Assembly: GCA_003151425.1 (NCBI GenBank)
Contig: PLXO01000250.1
Coordinates: 13,377 to 75,702, forward strand
DNA length: 62,326 nt
Origin: Acetobacteraceae bacterium
GTDB taxonomy: Bacteria; Pseudomonadota; Alphaproteobacteria; Acetobacterales; Acetobacteraceae
Reading direction: 5' to 3'
Notes under the pieces: model-generated
What the model saw: the letters and a program-made list of their open reading frames with translations, nothing else
The model's database searches: none
What the model was told of the DNA's origin: nothing
Translations under genes and position numbers: made by a program
In this document: piece by piece, positions 51,621 to 59,269 of the stretch
How the letters are laid out: the number at the start of each line of letters is the position of its first letter
How positions within the stretch are numbered: position 1 is the stretch's first letter

Positions 51621-52506
51621 GGGCGCCGGCCTTTCGCCGCTTCCGACGCTGGTACAGCGCATACGGCACCAGCACGAAGGCAAGCGAGCCGAGCAACATC
51701 ACCGCGGCGGCGGATCCGCGGGCGAGCTCGCCGCGCTGGAACATGAAGTCATAGACGACGACGGTCGGCAGCGTGGAGGCGAGCCCCGGGCCACCGGCAG
51801 TCAGCGCCACCACCAGGTCGTAGGTCTTGATCGCAAACTGCAACAGCACCACCAGGACCGCAACGAAGATCGGACCGATGGTGGGGAACACGACCCGCAG
51901 GTAGGTGCGCACCCGGCCGGCGCCGTCGATCTGCGCCGCCTTCAGCAGATCGCCATCCACCGAGCGTAACCCGGCTAGCAGCAGCGCCATGGCGAAGCCC
52001 GAGGCCTGCCAGACGCCGGCGATGACCACGGTGTAGATCGCCATGTCCCGATCGATCAGCCATTCGAACCGGAAGCTCGCCCAGCCAAGGTCGTGCATCA
52101 GCTTCTGCACGCCGATCGTCGGGTTTAGCAGCCAGCCCCAGACGGTGCCGGTGACCACGAACGAGACCGCCAACGGGTAGAGGAAGATAGCGCGGTAGAT
52201 GTTCTCCGCCCGGATATGCTGGTCGATCAACACGGCGAGCAGCAGCCCCAGCGCGATGGTCAGCACGACGAACAAGGTCCCGTAGATGAGCAGGTTAGTA
52301 TAGGCGATCTGCCAGTTGCGGCTCGCCAGCATCGCGGAATAATTGCGCCAACCAGCCCACGCGTAGTCCGGCATCAGGGTCGAGCGGGTGAACGACACCC
52401 AGACCGTCCATGCGCTGAACCCCAGCACGTAGCAGCAGCTCACCAGGATCGGCGGCCAGATCACCAGATGCGGAGCGATGCGGTCGCGGCGTTCCCGCCA
52501 GGTCAT
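51613..52506 (-). CDS. Carbohydrate ABC importer permease (MalF/UgpA-like)
   Basis: A 297-aa inner-membrane permease. Six helices are visible, beginning with LVIWPPILVSCCYVLGFSAWTVWVSF; the EAA loop is KAAQIDGAGRVRTYLRVVFPTIGP. It ends with a basic RRKRRKAG tail. The gene overlaps the MalG-like partner by 8 bp and follows the second binding-protein gene by 17 bp, all within one operon. The imported compound is probably a sugar or polyol, judged from the family only. Confidence 0.93.
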   Translation of the reverse strand: MTWRERRDRIAPHLVIWPPILVSCCYVLGFSAWTVWVSFTRSTLMPDYAWAGWRNYSAMLASRNWQIAYTNLLIYGTLFVVLTIALGLLLAVLIDQHIRAENIYRAIFLYPLAVSFVVTGTVWGWLLNPTIGVQKLMHDLGWASFRFEWLIDRDMAIYTVVIAGVWQASGFAMALLLAGLRSVDGDLLKAAQIDGAGRVRTYLRVVFPTIGPIFVAVLVVLLQFAIKTYDLVVALTAGGPGLASTLPTVVVYDFMFQRGELARGSAAAVMLLGSLAFVLVPYALYQRRKRRKAGAHA

Positions 52507-52523
52507 GGATCGCGCATCATCGG

Positions 52524-53807
52524 TCAGCGGACGTTGTCCACCGCGTCGCTCAGCCGTGTCTGCCCGTCCTCCGGGCTGATGCGATTGTCGTGCACGAATT
52601 CGGTCAACACGTCGATCATTGCCGCAGTGATCTGATTGGTTTGCGCCATGTTGTGCGCCAGGCTGAGCACGATGCGGTTGGCCTTCGTCGCCTCACCCAT
52701 CGACCGCGACGCCTCGCGCTGCTGGTTGGTGAAGCCCGCGGCGGACAAATCGGTATCGCTCCGAACCGGGATCGAACCGGTAATCTGACAGAACAGCGGT
52801 CCGAATTCCTTGCCCATGACGATCTTCGCCAGCAGCCTCTGGCCTTCCTGGAATTCCGGTTCCTTGTTCTGCCAGAACAGGAACTCATCGGAGTTGAGAT
52901 CGAAAGCGATCTTGCCGTCATCAGTTGGCGCCGGGCCGACCATGTAGTCGCTGACCTGAAAGCCGCCGCGCTTGTAGACCCCGGCAGCCCAGTCGCCCAT
53001 CAGCAGCATGCCCATTTCGCCCTTCATGAAACGTGGGATGAAGGTGGTATAGTCCTGGCCGGCTCTCCCCGGGTCCGACCAGTCGCCAAGCTTGCGGAAC
53101 TGGCGGAAGGCCGCCAGCACCTCGGGGCCTTTCAGGGTCTTCGCGTCCAACTGCATGACGGCCTTGCGGTATGCCTCCGGGCTGATGCCGCAGAGCGCGA
53201 TCTCCCACTTCATGCCGTCGTCCCATTTGATCCCGCCATTCGCCACGGGCGTGATGGCGGCCGCCCTCATCTTCTCGGCGGCGGCGTTGAACGCCGCCCA
53301 GGTGGCCGGCAGCGTCGTCAGGCCGATACGGTCGGCGGCCTTCTTGGACACGAACAGCGTGTTGATGCGATAGGCCTGGATCGGCAGCGCGATCCATTGG
53401 CCATGCGGCTTGCTGAGGCGCACCAATTCCGCCGGCACCACCGCTTCGTAGCCGGCCTGCTGCACCGTTGCGTCCAGGTCGACCACCGGGGCGATCTTCG
53501 ACCAGGCGGCGATCTCCGGTCCTTTGAGCTGTGACGCGGCGGGCGGGTCGCCGGCGATGATCTGCGCGCGCAGCTTGTTCATCATCTCGGTGGTAAAGCC
53601 CGGGACCGGGTTGTGCTCCCAGGTACCGCCCTGTTGCTCGAACTCCTTGCCTAGCGCCACCATCGCGGCGCCGCTCGGCCCGGAACTCCATTGCGAGATC
53701 ACGGTGACCTTTGGTTTGGCGGCGAGCTGGGCGCCTGCCCGCGGCACGGCAAGCGCGGCGGCAGCGGCGGCCAGTACCGCTCGGCGGCCGACATCATGGT
53801 GCTGCAT
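52524..53807 (-). CDS. ABC importer extracellular solute-binding protein, copy B
   Basis: A 427-aa periplasmic binding protein of the COG1653 family (carbohydrate type). The N-terminal signal has RR followed by AVLAAAAAALAVPRAGA, compatible with Tat or Sec export. The mature start KPKVTVISQWSSG is shared with the adjacent gene at 53865-55142, and the two are highly similar along their length (e.g. WEHNPVPGFTTEMMNKLRAQ, GGIKWDDGMKWEIALCGISP). They are tandem duplicates only 57 bp apart. Differences are concentrated in the signal region and scattered loops. It may give the importer a second specificity. Confidence 0.93.
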   Translation of the reverse strand: MQHHDVGRRAVLAAAAAALAVPRAGAQLAAKPKVTVISQWSSGPSGAAMVALGKEFEQQGGTWEHNPVPGFTTEMMNKLRAQIIAGDPPAASQLKGPEIAAWSKIAPVVDLDATVQQAGYEAVVPAELVRLSKPHGQWIALPIQAYRINTLFVSKKAADRIGLTTLPATWAAFNAAAEKMRAAAITPVANGGIKWDDGMKWEIALCGISPEAYRKAVMQLDAKTLKGPEVLAAFRQFRKLGDWSDPGRAGQDYTTFIPRFMKGEMGMLLMGDWAAGVYKRGGFQVSDYMVGPAPTDDGKIAFDLNSDEFLFWQNKEPEFQEGQRLLAKIVMGKEFGPLFCQITGSIPVRSDTDLSAAGFTNQQREASRSMGEATKANRIVLSLAHNMAQTNQITAAMIDVLTEFVHDNRISPEDGQTRLSDAVDNVR

Positions 53808-53864
53808 GCGTTTCCGTTCCTCTTCGCTGCGAACGTCGCGCCGGTTGGCCGATACGGCGGCCGG

Positions 53865-55142
53865 TCAGCGAATGTTGTCGACCGCTTCGGCCAGCCGCTT
53901 CTGCCCCGCTTCGGCGCTGATGCGGTTGTCATGGATGTATTCGGTCAGCACATCGATCATCGCCGCGGTGATCTGGTTCGGCTGCGCCATGTTGTGCGCC
54001 AGGCTGAGCAACACGCGGCCGGCCTTCACGGACGCCGCCATGGCCTGCGCGGCCTCGCGCTGCCCATCGCTGAACCCCGGGGCCGACAGGTCGGTATCCG
54101 TGCGCACCGGGATCGATCCGGTGATCTGCGAATACATCGGCCCGAAATCCTTCGCCATGACGATCTTGGCCAGCAGAGCCTGACCTTCCTGGAATTCCTT
54201 CGGCTTTTTCTGCCAGAACATGAACTCATCGGAATTCAGATCGAAGGCAATCTTGCCGTCATCGCTCGGCGCCGGGCCCACTAGATAGTCGGTGAGCTGA
54301 AATCCGGCATGCTGGAACACGCCCTGTGCCCATCCGCCCATCAGCAGCATGCCCATTTCACCCTTCATGTAGCGCGGGATGAAGGTGCTATAATGCTGTC
54401 CGCCGGCGCCCGGATCGGACCAGTCAGCCAGCTTGCGGGTCTGGCGGAACGCCGCCAACACCTCCGGCCCCATGATCGTCTTGTCATCCAGCCCCATCAC
54501 CGCCTTGCGATACGCATCCGGACTGATGCCGCACAGCGCGATCTCCCACTTCATGCCGTCGTCCCATTTGATCCCGCCATTCGCCACCGGGGTGATGCCG
54601 GCTTGTTTCATCTTCTCGGCCACCGCATTGAACTCGGCCCAGGTGGTCGGCAGCTTCGTCATGCCGACGTGGTCGGCGGCCTTCTTCGAGACGAACAGCG
54701 TATTGATGCGATAGGCCTGGATCGGCAGCGCGATCCAATGCCCGTAGGGCTTGCTGAGGCTGACCAGCTCCGCTGGCACCACGGCCTCGTAGCCGGCCGC
54801 CTGCACCAGCGGATCGAGATCCACCACCGGGGCGATCTTCGACCAGGTGGCAATCTCCGGTCCCTTGAGCTGGGAGGCGGCGGGTGGATCGCCAGCGATG
54901 ATCTGCGCGCGCAGCTTGTTCATCATCTCGGTGGTGAAACCGGGCACCGGGTTGTGTTCCCAGACGCCGCCCTCGGCCTCGAACCGCTTGCCGAGCGCGG
55001 TGATCGCCGCGCCGTCGCTGCCCGAGCTCCACTGCGAGATCACCGTGACCTTGGGCTTGATCTGTTGCGCATGGACAACGCGCGGCGCGGCAAGCAGCGC
55101 GGCGGACCCGGCAAGCACGGCACGGCGGCGCATGGTGGACAT
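53865..55142 (-). CDS. ABC importer extracellular solute-binding protein, copy A
   Basis: A 425-aa paralogue of the next gene and the first gene of the importer operon. The signal region MRRRAVLAGSAALLAAPRVVHA has a twin-arginine flavour. The mature protein begins QQIKPKVTVISQWSSG. ATG 55142 was chosen, with 55133 as alternative. It diverges from a GntR-family regulator gene, and the 149-bp gap contains a FadR-type operator candidate, so the importer is probably repressed by that regulator until its substrate or a metabolite appears. Confidence 0.93.
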   Translation of the reverse strand: MSTMRRRAVLAGSAALLAAPRVVHAQQIKPKVTVISQWSSGSDGAAITALGKRFEAEGGVWEHNPVPGFTTEMMNKLRAQIIAGDPPAASQLKGPEIATWSKIAPVVDLDPLVQAAGYEAVVPAELVSLSKPYGHWIALPIQAYRINTLFVSKKAADHVGMTKLPTTWAEFNAVAEKMKQAGITPVANGGIKWDDGMKWEIALCGISPDAYRKAVMGLDDKTIMGPEVLAAFRQTRKLADWSDPGAGGQHYSTFIPRYMKGEMGMLLMGGWAQGVFQHAGFQLTDYLVGPAPSDDGKIAFDLNSDEFMFWQKKPKEFQEGQALLAKIVMAKDFGPMYSQITGSIPVRTDTDLSAPGFSDGQREAAQAMAASVKAGRVLLSLAHNMAQPNQITAAMIDVLTEYIHDNRISAEAGQKRLAEAVDNIR

Positions 55143-55244
55143 TGGTGCGATCCCTCCCGATGGGTCGAACACTGACAGGCCAGGCGTTTGCCCGATTGCC
55201 TCCGGTTGAAGCAGAAAGCGGCCGGCGTGACAAGGTTGTGCTAT

Positions 55245-55255
55245 ATGTTATACAA
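55245..55255. promoter_or_regulatory. FadR/GntR-type operator candidate
   Basis: ATGTTATACAA reads TTGTATAACAT on the other strand, fitting the GntR-FadR consensus TNGTNNNACNA with one mismatch. It is the only good match in the space between the divergent importer and regulator genes. Confidence 0.55.
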
Positions 55256-55291
55256 GATGCCGCTCATTCGTGTGACATCGGGAGGCGGATC

Positions 55292-56041
55292 GTGCTGGTG
55301 AAGGAGGGGCTGGCCGCGCAGATCTACCAGCATCTCCGCTTGGATCTGATGGCCGGACGCTACGAGCCCGGCCAGAAGCTGAAGCTGCGCGACCTCGCGG
55401 ATGCGCTTGGCACCAGCGTCACCCCGGTGCGCGAGGCGCTGGCGCGGCTGGTTTCCGATCAGGTGGTGGTGCAGGTCGATCATCGTTCCGTTTGCGTCGC
55501 CGTGATGGACCTTGCTCAGTTCGTCGAGGTGCGTGAGCTGCGCCTCGACCTTGAGGGCAAGGGCGCCGAATACGCCGCCGCCCGCGCGACCGCCGCCGAT
55601 GTCGCCGCGCTGCGCCGCATCCACGCGCGGCTGATCGGTGCGCGGGCGCGCGAGAGCTATACGGAGATCCTGCTGGCCAACCAGCAATTCCACCTCGAAC
55701 TGTGCCGCTGCGCGCGGATGCCGGTGCTGCTGCGGCTGGTCGAGGCGTTGTGGGTGCAGTGCGGCCCGCTGATGCACGGCATGACGCGCTGGCCGGTCGC
55801 CAAGCCGAAGCCGCATCCGCACGTCGCCGTCATCGAGGCACTGCGCGCACGCGACGGCGCGCGGGCACGCGAGGCGCTCCGGCAGGACATCATGATGTCC
55901 ACCGAGGCACTGCGTCGTTACCTCACCAGTCACGTCGAGCGTCCCGAATGGGCCAGGCTATCCTTGCGGGACTCCAGCGCGCCGGCGCAGACTGGACGAG
56001 GCCGGCAAGTCGCCGGCGCGAAGGCGGGAACCGGGCCGTGA
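55292..56041 (+). CDS. GntR-family transcriptional regulator (FadR/FCD type)
   Basis: A 249-aa regulator. The winged HTH spans about residues 5-70 (GLAAQIYQHLRLDLMAGRYEPGQKL, then LRDLADALGTSVTPVREALARL). The C-terminal FCD ligand domain has the metal-binding His residues (QQFHLELCRCA, HPHVAVIEALRARD). GTG start at 55292 with GGGAGG upstream; the frame extends to 55142 but crosses the operator. It likely represses the divergent ABC importer operon and itself. The stop overlaps the RidA-like gene start (GTGA). The Gly/Arg-rich C-terminal 25 residues are non-conserved. Confidence 0.9.
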   Translation: MLVKEGLAAQIYQHLRLDLMAGRYEPGQKLKLRDLADALGTSVTPVREALARLVSDQVVVQVDHRSVCVAVMDLAQFVEVRELRLDLEGKGAEYAAARATAADVAALRRIHARLIGARARESYTEILLANQQFHLELCRCARMPVLLRLVEALWVQCGPLMHGMTRWPVAKPKPHPHVAVIEALRARDGARAREALRQDIMMSTEALRRYLTSHVERPEWARLSLRDSSAPAQTGRGRQVAGAKAGTGP

Positions 56042-56430
56042 CCGAGCAGTTGTTTCATATGATCCAAGGCGCGGCCAATCCGGTCGCGCCGTACAGCCAC
56101 GCGGTCGAGGTGGACGGCTTCGTCTTCCTGACCGGCCAGATCCCCAACCTGCCGGACGACGATGCGGCGCCGTTGCCGGCGGGGATCGAGGCGCAGACAA
56201 GCCGCACGATGGACAATTTGATTCTCGTGCTGAGCGGACTTGGTCTGGGCTTGCAGCACGTGGTCAGCGCGCGCGTCTTTCTGACGCGTTTCGAGCAGGA
56301 CTATGCGCCGATGAATGCGGTGTACCGCGGGTACTTTCCGGCGGATCGGCTGCCCTCGCGCACCTGCATCGGCGTCACCGGCCTGGCGCGCGGGGCGCTC
56401 ATCGAGATCGATTTTATCGCCCGGCGGTAG
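56038..56430 (+). CDS. RidA-family protein coupled to the GntR regulator
   Basis: A 130-aa enamine/imine deaminase-family protein. Conserved features: PVAPYSHAVEVDGFVFLTGQIP, SRTMDNLILVLSGLGL and the Arg-containing end PSRTCIGVTGLARGALIEIDFIA; the SRTCIGV segment carries the active-site Arg expected in true RidA. The GTG overlaps the regulator stop. Placement next to a transporter and regulator suggests it disposes of a reactive imine formed when the imported compound is degraded, which implies an amino-containing substrate. It overlaps the convergent hydrolase gene by 17 bp. Confidence 0.9.
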   Translation: MTEQLFHMIQGAANPVAPYSHAVEVDGFVFLTGQIPNLPDDDAAPLPAGIEAQTSRTMDNLILVLSGLGLGLQHVVSARVFLTRFEQDYAPMNAVYRGYFPADRLPSRTCIGVTGLARGALIEIDFIARR

Positions 56431-57379
56431 GCCGCGCCCTTCTCGATGCCGCGTTGGCCGGCGCGCGCATTTGGCGAGCGAGGCGTGCCACTTCGTGCTC
56501 GACTGGGCCTTCGTCGTTGCCTTGGGCAAAGGCGGCTATAGTGCATGGTGACGCTCTGTCACCGAAATGATAGACCGCACTGACACTGCTGGGACCGACA
56601 CCCGAGTGACCCATCGCGATTCCCACAGACGTCATCTGGCCAATCATCAGACCGAGTCCGTATCCTGTCGTCTCCCAAGGTCGGTGCGGCAATCGTCCAC
56701 CGATCGGATGGCAATCGATCATTTCGGCGAGAAGCTCAGGCGGTAGAACATCGCCGCACATCAGCTTGTGCAGGAAGCGCACTGCGTCACCCGGGGTTCC
56801 GGCCAGAAGGCCATGATAGACCCATCCGGGATCATACCGGCTGCGATTTCCCCAGGCAGTGGCAGCGAGATCCTCAGGTCGCGTCACCAGTCGCACCGAG
56901 TCCAGTCCGAGAGCGTCGAAAATGACATGCCGCAGGGCGGCGCCGATGTCTTGACCGGTCGCCGCCTCAATGATTTGGCGAACAAACAAGTAACCGACAT
57001 TCGAATAGCACCAGCCGTGACCGGGTTCGAAGTCGAGGCGGTCGACCGCAACCCGGTCGAGCAGTTGGGTCACCGACCAGGGCTTGTCGCCGCGCCGAAT
57101 GTTCTCGTGATAGGATGCGAGACTGCCGTAGTTCGGAACGCCGGCACGATGCTGAAGTAGCTGCCGCAGCGTGTAGGGGCGGTTGTCGATCAGGTCGTCC
57201 AGACGGAAATGTCCTCGGGCGACGAGTTGCAAGGCCGCCGTCGCCAGCGCCGTTTTGGTAAAGCTCCACCAGGGGACGCATGCCTGGTCAGCGCAAGCTT
57301 CCGGTCCGCCATCGGCATCAATTCGCGCCGCAAGGAAGGGCTGATCCTTCATCCGTCCGAGCATCGCACTGAGCGTCAC
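56414..57379 (-). CDS. Serine hydrolase of the beta-lactamase/class C fold
   Basis: A 321-aa beta-lactamase-related protein. The SxxK nucleophile motif is SFTK (Ser39, Lys42), the YxN motif is YSN (Tyr125), and the third motif is HSG (GHSGVG). It has no signal peptide, so it is probably cytosolic and more likely an esterase or peptidase than an antibiotic-resistance enzyme. The start at 57379 or the ATG at 57352 (MKDQPFLAAR) are both possible. The arginine-rich tail after residue 300 is not conserved. Confidence 0.85.
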   Translation of the reverse strand: MTLSAMLGRMKDQPFLAARIDADGGPEACADQACVPWWSFTKTALATAALQLVARGHFRLDDLIDNRPYTLRQLLQHRAGVPNYGSLASYHENIRRGDKPWSVTQLLDRVAVDRLDFEPGHGWCYSNVGYLFVRQIIEAATGQDIGAALRHVIFDALGLDSVRLVTRPEDLAATAWGNRSRYDPGWVYHGLLAGTPGDAVRFLHKLMCGDVLPPELLAEMIDCHPIGGRLPHRPWETTGYGLGLMIGQMTSVGIAMGHSGVGPSSVSAVYHFGDRASPCTIAAFAQGNDEGPVEHEVARLARQMRAPANAASRRARPTAGR

Positions 57380-57477
57380 GTGTCGTTACCGGACATTACC
57401 ATGGCCATTAGCCGAATTCGGGCATTTGCCATCAGGCAAGCGCGCCGGCCGCTTATGAGGACACGCGTTAGTCCTGG

Positions 57478-57732
57478 TCAGCGTCCTCCGCCGGTGAAGG
57501 CGTTGAAGGTGATCAGCGTGTAGGTGTCCTTCACGCCCGGCAACGCCTGCACCTTCTCGGTCACGAACCGGCCGATATCCTCCTCCGGGTCGAGATAGAA
57601 CTTGCCCAGCAGATCGTACTGGCCGGAGGTCGAATACAGCTCCGACATCTGCTCGATGCTGTCAGCAGCCTCCCGCGCCACCTTGTAGGCTTGGCCCATG
57701 TCGCACTTGATCATCACGAAGATCGCCCGCAT
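57478..57732 (-). CDS. Stand-alone Lrp/AsnC ligand-binding domain protein
   Basis: An 84-aa protein consisting only of the RAM/AsnC_trans_reg fold: a first strand MRAIFVMIKCDMG, helix KVAREAADSIEQM, YSTSGQYDLLGKFYLD and a final LPGVKDTYTLITFNAF. No helix-turn-helix is present. Such short Lrp-like proteins are thought to bind amino acids and to modulate other factors by oligomerisation. AGGAGG precedes two adjacent ATGs; the second (57732) has better spacing. It is a single gene upstream of the metallo-hydrolase. Confidence 0.88.
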   Translation of the reverse strand: MRAIFVMIKCDMGQAYKVAREAADSIEQMSELYSTSGQYDLLGKFYLDPEEDIGRFVTEKVQALPGVKDTYTLITFNAFTGGGR

Positions 57733-57903
57733 CATCGCCTCCTGTCGCCGCAAGGCAGGATACCGGAGGCTCGCGTCGGGCGACAGGACTCGGGGATACA
57801 CCCGCCTCAGCGTGATGCGGACTGTCCGGTCCGTTAATGATTGGACCAGACGCCGAAGGTCTCTCCAGAGGTGGCCCGCATGATGGGTGGCTCTCGCGTC
57901 CTT

Positions 57904-58986
57904 TCACGCCGCCGCGTATTCCCGGCTTTCCCCGAACCCGAGGACATCAAAATCGTCTTGCGACAGGCCTGCCCGGAGTCGGGCCTCTCGAAGGGCGGAC
58001 ACTGGCGCATCGATGGCTTCGTCGGTCAACTGAAAGGTGCCGTAGTGCATCCCAAGGCTGCGACGGGCCCCTAGGTCGAGATGCGCGCGCACCGCTTCCT
58101 CCGGGTTCACGTGCTGCTGACGCATGAACCATCGCGGCTCGTAAGCCCCAATCGGCAGCAGCGCGAGATCGATGCGCGGAAATCTGCGCCCGATCTCGGT
58201 GAAGTGCGGGCAATAGCCGGAGTCGCCAGCGAAATAAACGACGGCCCCTCGCGCCTCGACGACGAACCCGCCCCAAAGACATTCGTTCCGGTCGTACAGT
58301 CCGCGCGAGGAAAAATGCTGGCCGGGCACGTAGGTGACGCGTGCACCGGCGAGCTCGGTGCTCTGCCACCAATCGAGTTCGACCGCCGAGCGGATGTTCG
58401 CCTTGGCGAGATGGCGTGCATTGCCGAGGCCGGTTGCCACCTTCGGCGCCCAGCGCGCGCGCACCCGGCGTAACGTCGGCAAATCCATGTGGTCGTAATG
58501 GTTGTGCGTGACCAATAGCAGGTCCACGCCAGGCAACGCATTCAGATGCTGTCCGGGTTGGCGTACGCGGCGCGGGCCGGCAAAGAAAACGGGGCTGCAG
58601 CGCTTGGACCAGATCGGGTCGGTGAGCACGCAGACGCCGCCTATCTGCAACAGGAATGTCGAGTGGCCGATGAAGGTTGCCGAGATACGGTCGTGCGCGG
58701 CGCGGCCGAGGGGCCGGAAGATCGGGTCATCGATACGCTCGGGCCACGGTTCCTTTCGGCGCGTGTGTCGCCAGCGACGGACGTCCTGCAGGGTCTTCCC
58801 TTGGGGAGCATGCGGGTTGAAGAATCGGCTTCCGTCGAAGTGATTTAGGATCGGCACCGCGTGCGAGGCCGGTTTCGCTGATCCGTGCATGCCTTTGGGC
58901 CGATCCGACACGGGGTATGCGCGGCCCGGGAACAAGCCCGCGTGCTGTCCTTCGTCGCTGCGTTCGTCGGCCTGCTTCGTCGGCAT
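57904..58986 (-). CDS. Metallo-beta-lactamase-fold hydrolase (UlaG/NAPE-PLD-like)
   Basis: A 360-aa MBL-fold protein. Metal ligands: THNHYDHMD (HxHxDH), a later FAGDSGYCPHF Asp/His and a C-terminal MHYGTFQLTDE His. The N-terminal LNHFDGSRFFNPH and the whole layout resemble NAPE-hydrolysing phospholipase D-like proteins (COG2220). AGAGGGG precedes the ATG at 58986; an internal ATG at 58890 is the alternative. The substrate in bacteria is not established: N-acyl phosphatidylethanolamines or cyclic lactones are possibilities. Confidence 0.88.
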   Translation of the reverse strand: MPTKQADERSDEGQHAGLFPGRAYPVSDRPKGMHGSAKPASHAVPILNHFDGSRFFNPHAPQGKTLQDVRRWRHTRRKEPWPERIDDPIFRPLGRAAHDRISATFIGHSTFLLQIGGVCVLTDPIWSKRCSPVFFAGPRRVRQPGQHLNALPGVDLLLVTHNHYDHMDLPTLRRVRARWAPKVATGLGNARHLAKANIRSAVELDWWQSTELAGARVTYVPGQHFSSRGLYDRNECLWGGFVVEARGAVVYFAGDSGYCPHFTEIGRRFPRIDLALLPIGAYEPRWFMRQQHVNPEEAVRAHLDLGARRSLGMHYGTFQLTDEAIDAPVSALREARLRAGLSQDDFDVLGFGESREYAAA

Positions 58987-59084
58987 GTCACCCCTCTTGC
59001 CCAGCCCTCTCCAGCAGGTGCGATATGGGCATCCGCGCCCTCGCGTGCCACCCTCGCCGGCAGGCCGGCAAAGTCGTGGACGGA

Positions 59085-59180
59085 CGGCCCACCGGGTCAA
59101 GCCCGGTGGCAGGCTCTAGAGTGGCAGGCTCCGCCTGTCCTCGGGCGGCCCTTAAAGGCCGACCCGTGGGCCGGCCATGA
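59085..59180. repeat. Intergenic palindromic repeat cluster
   Basis: Includes the hairpin accgggtcaagcccggt, a duplicated ggcaggctc and the 17-mer cctgtcctcgggcggcc, whose reverse complement occurs at about 41508, upstream of the acyl-CoA dehydrogenase gene. It lies between divergent genes. No coding content is seen. Confidence 0.7.
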
Positions 59181-59269
59181 CGGCGAGACAGCGGCGGTAT
59201 ATCGGCACGCTTCCAGTCAGGCTGAAACCGCTCTAATCATCGCGCCACGTTGCCGTCCGGGAGGTCCGC

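Noticed and set aside
56414..57379. Beta-lactamase-fold protein as an antibiotic-resistance gene
   Set aside because: No signal peptide and divergent motif spacing; better read as a general serine hydrolase.
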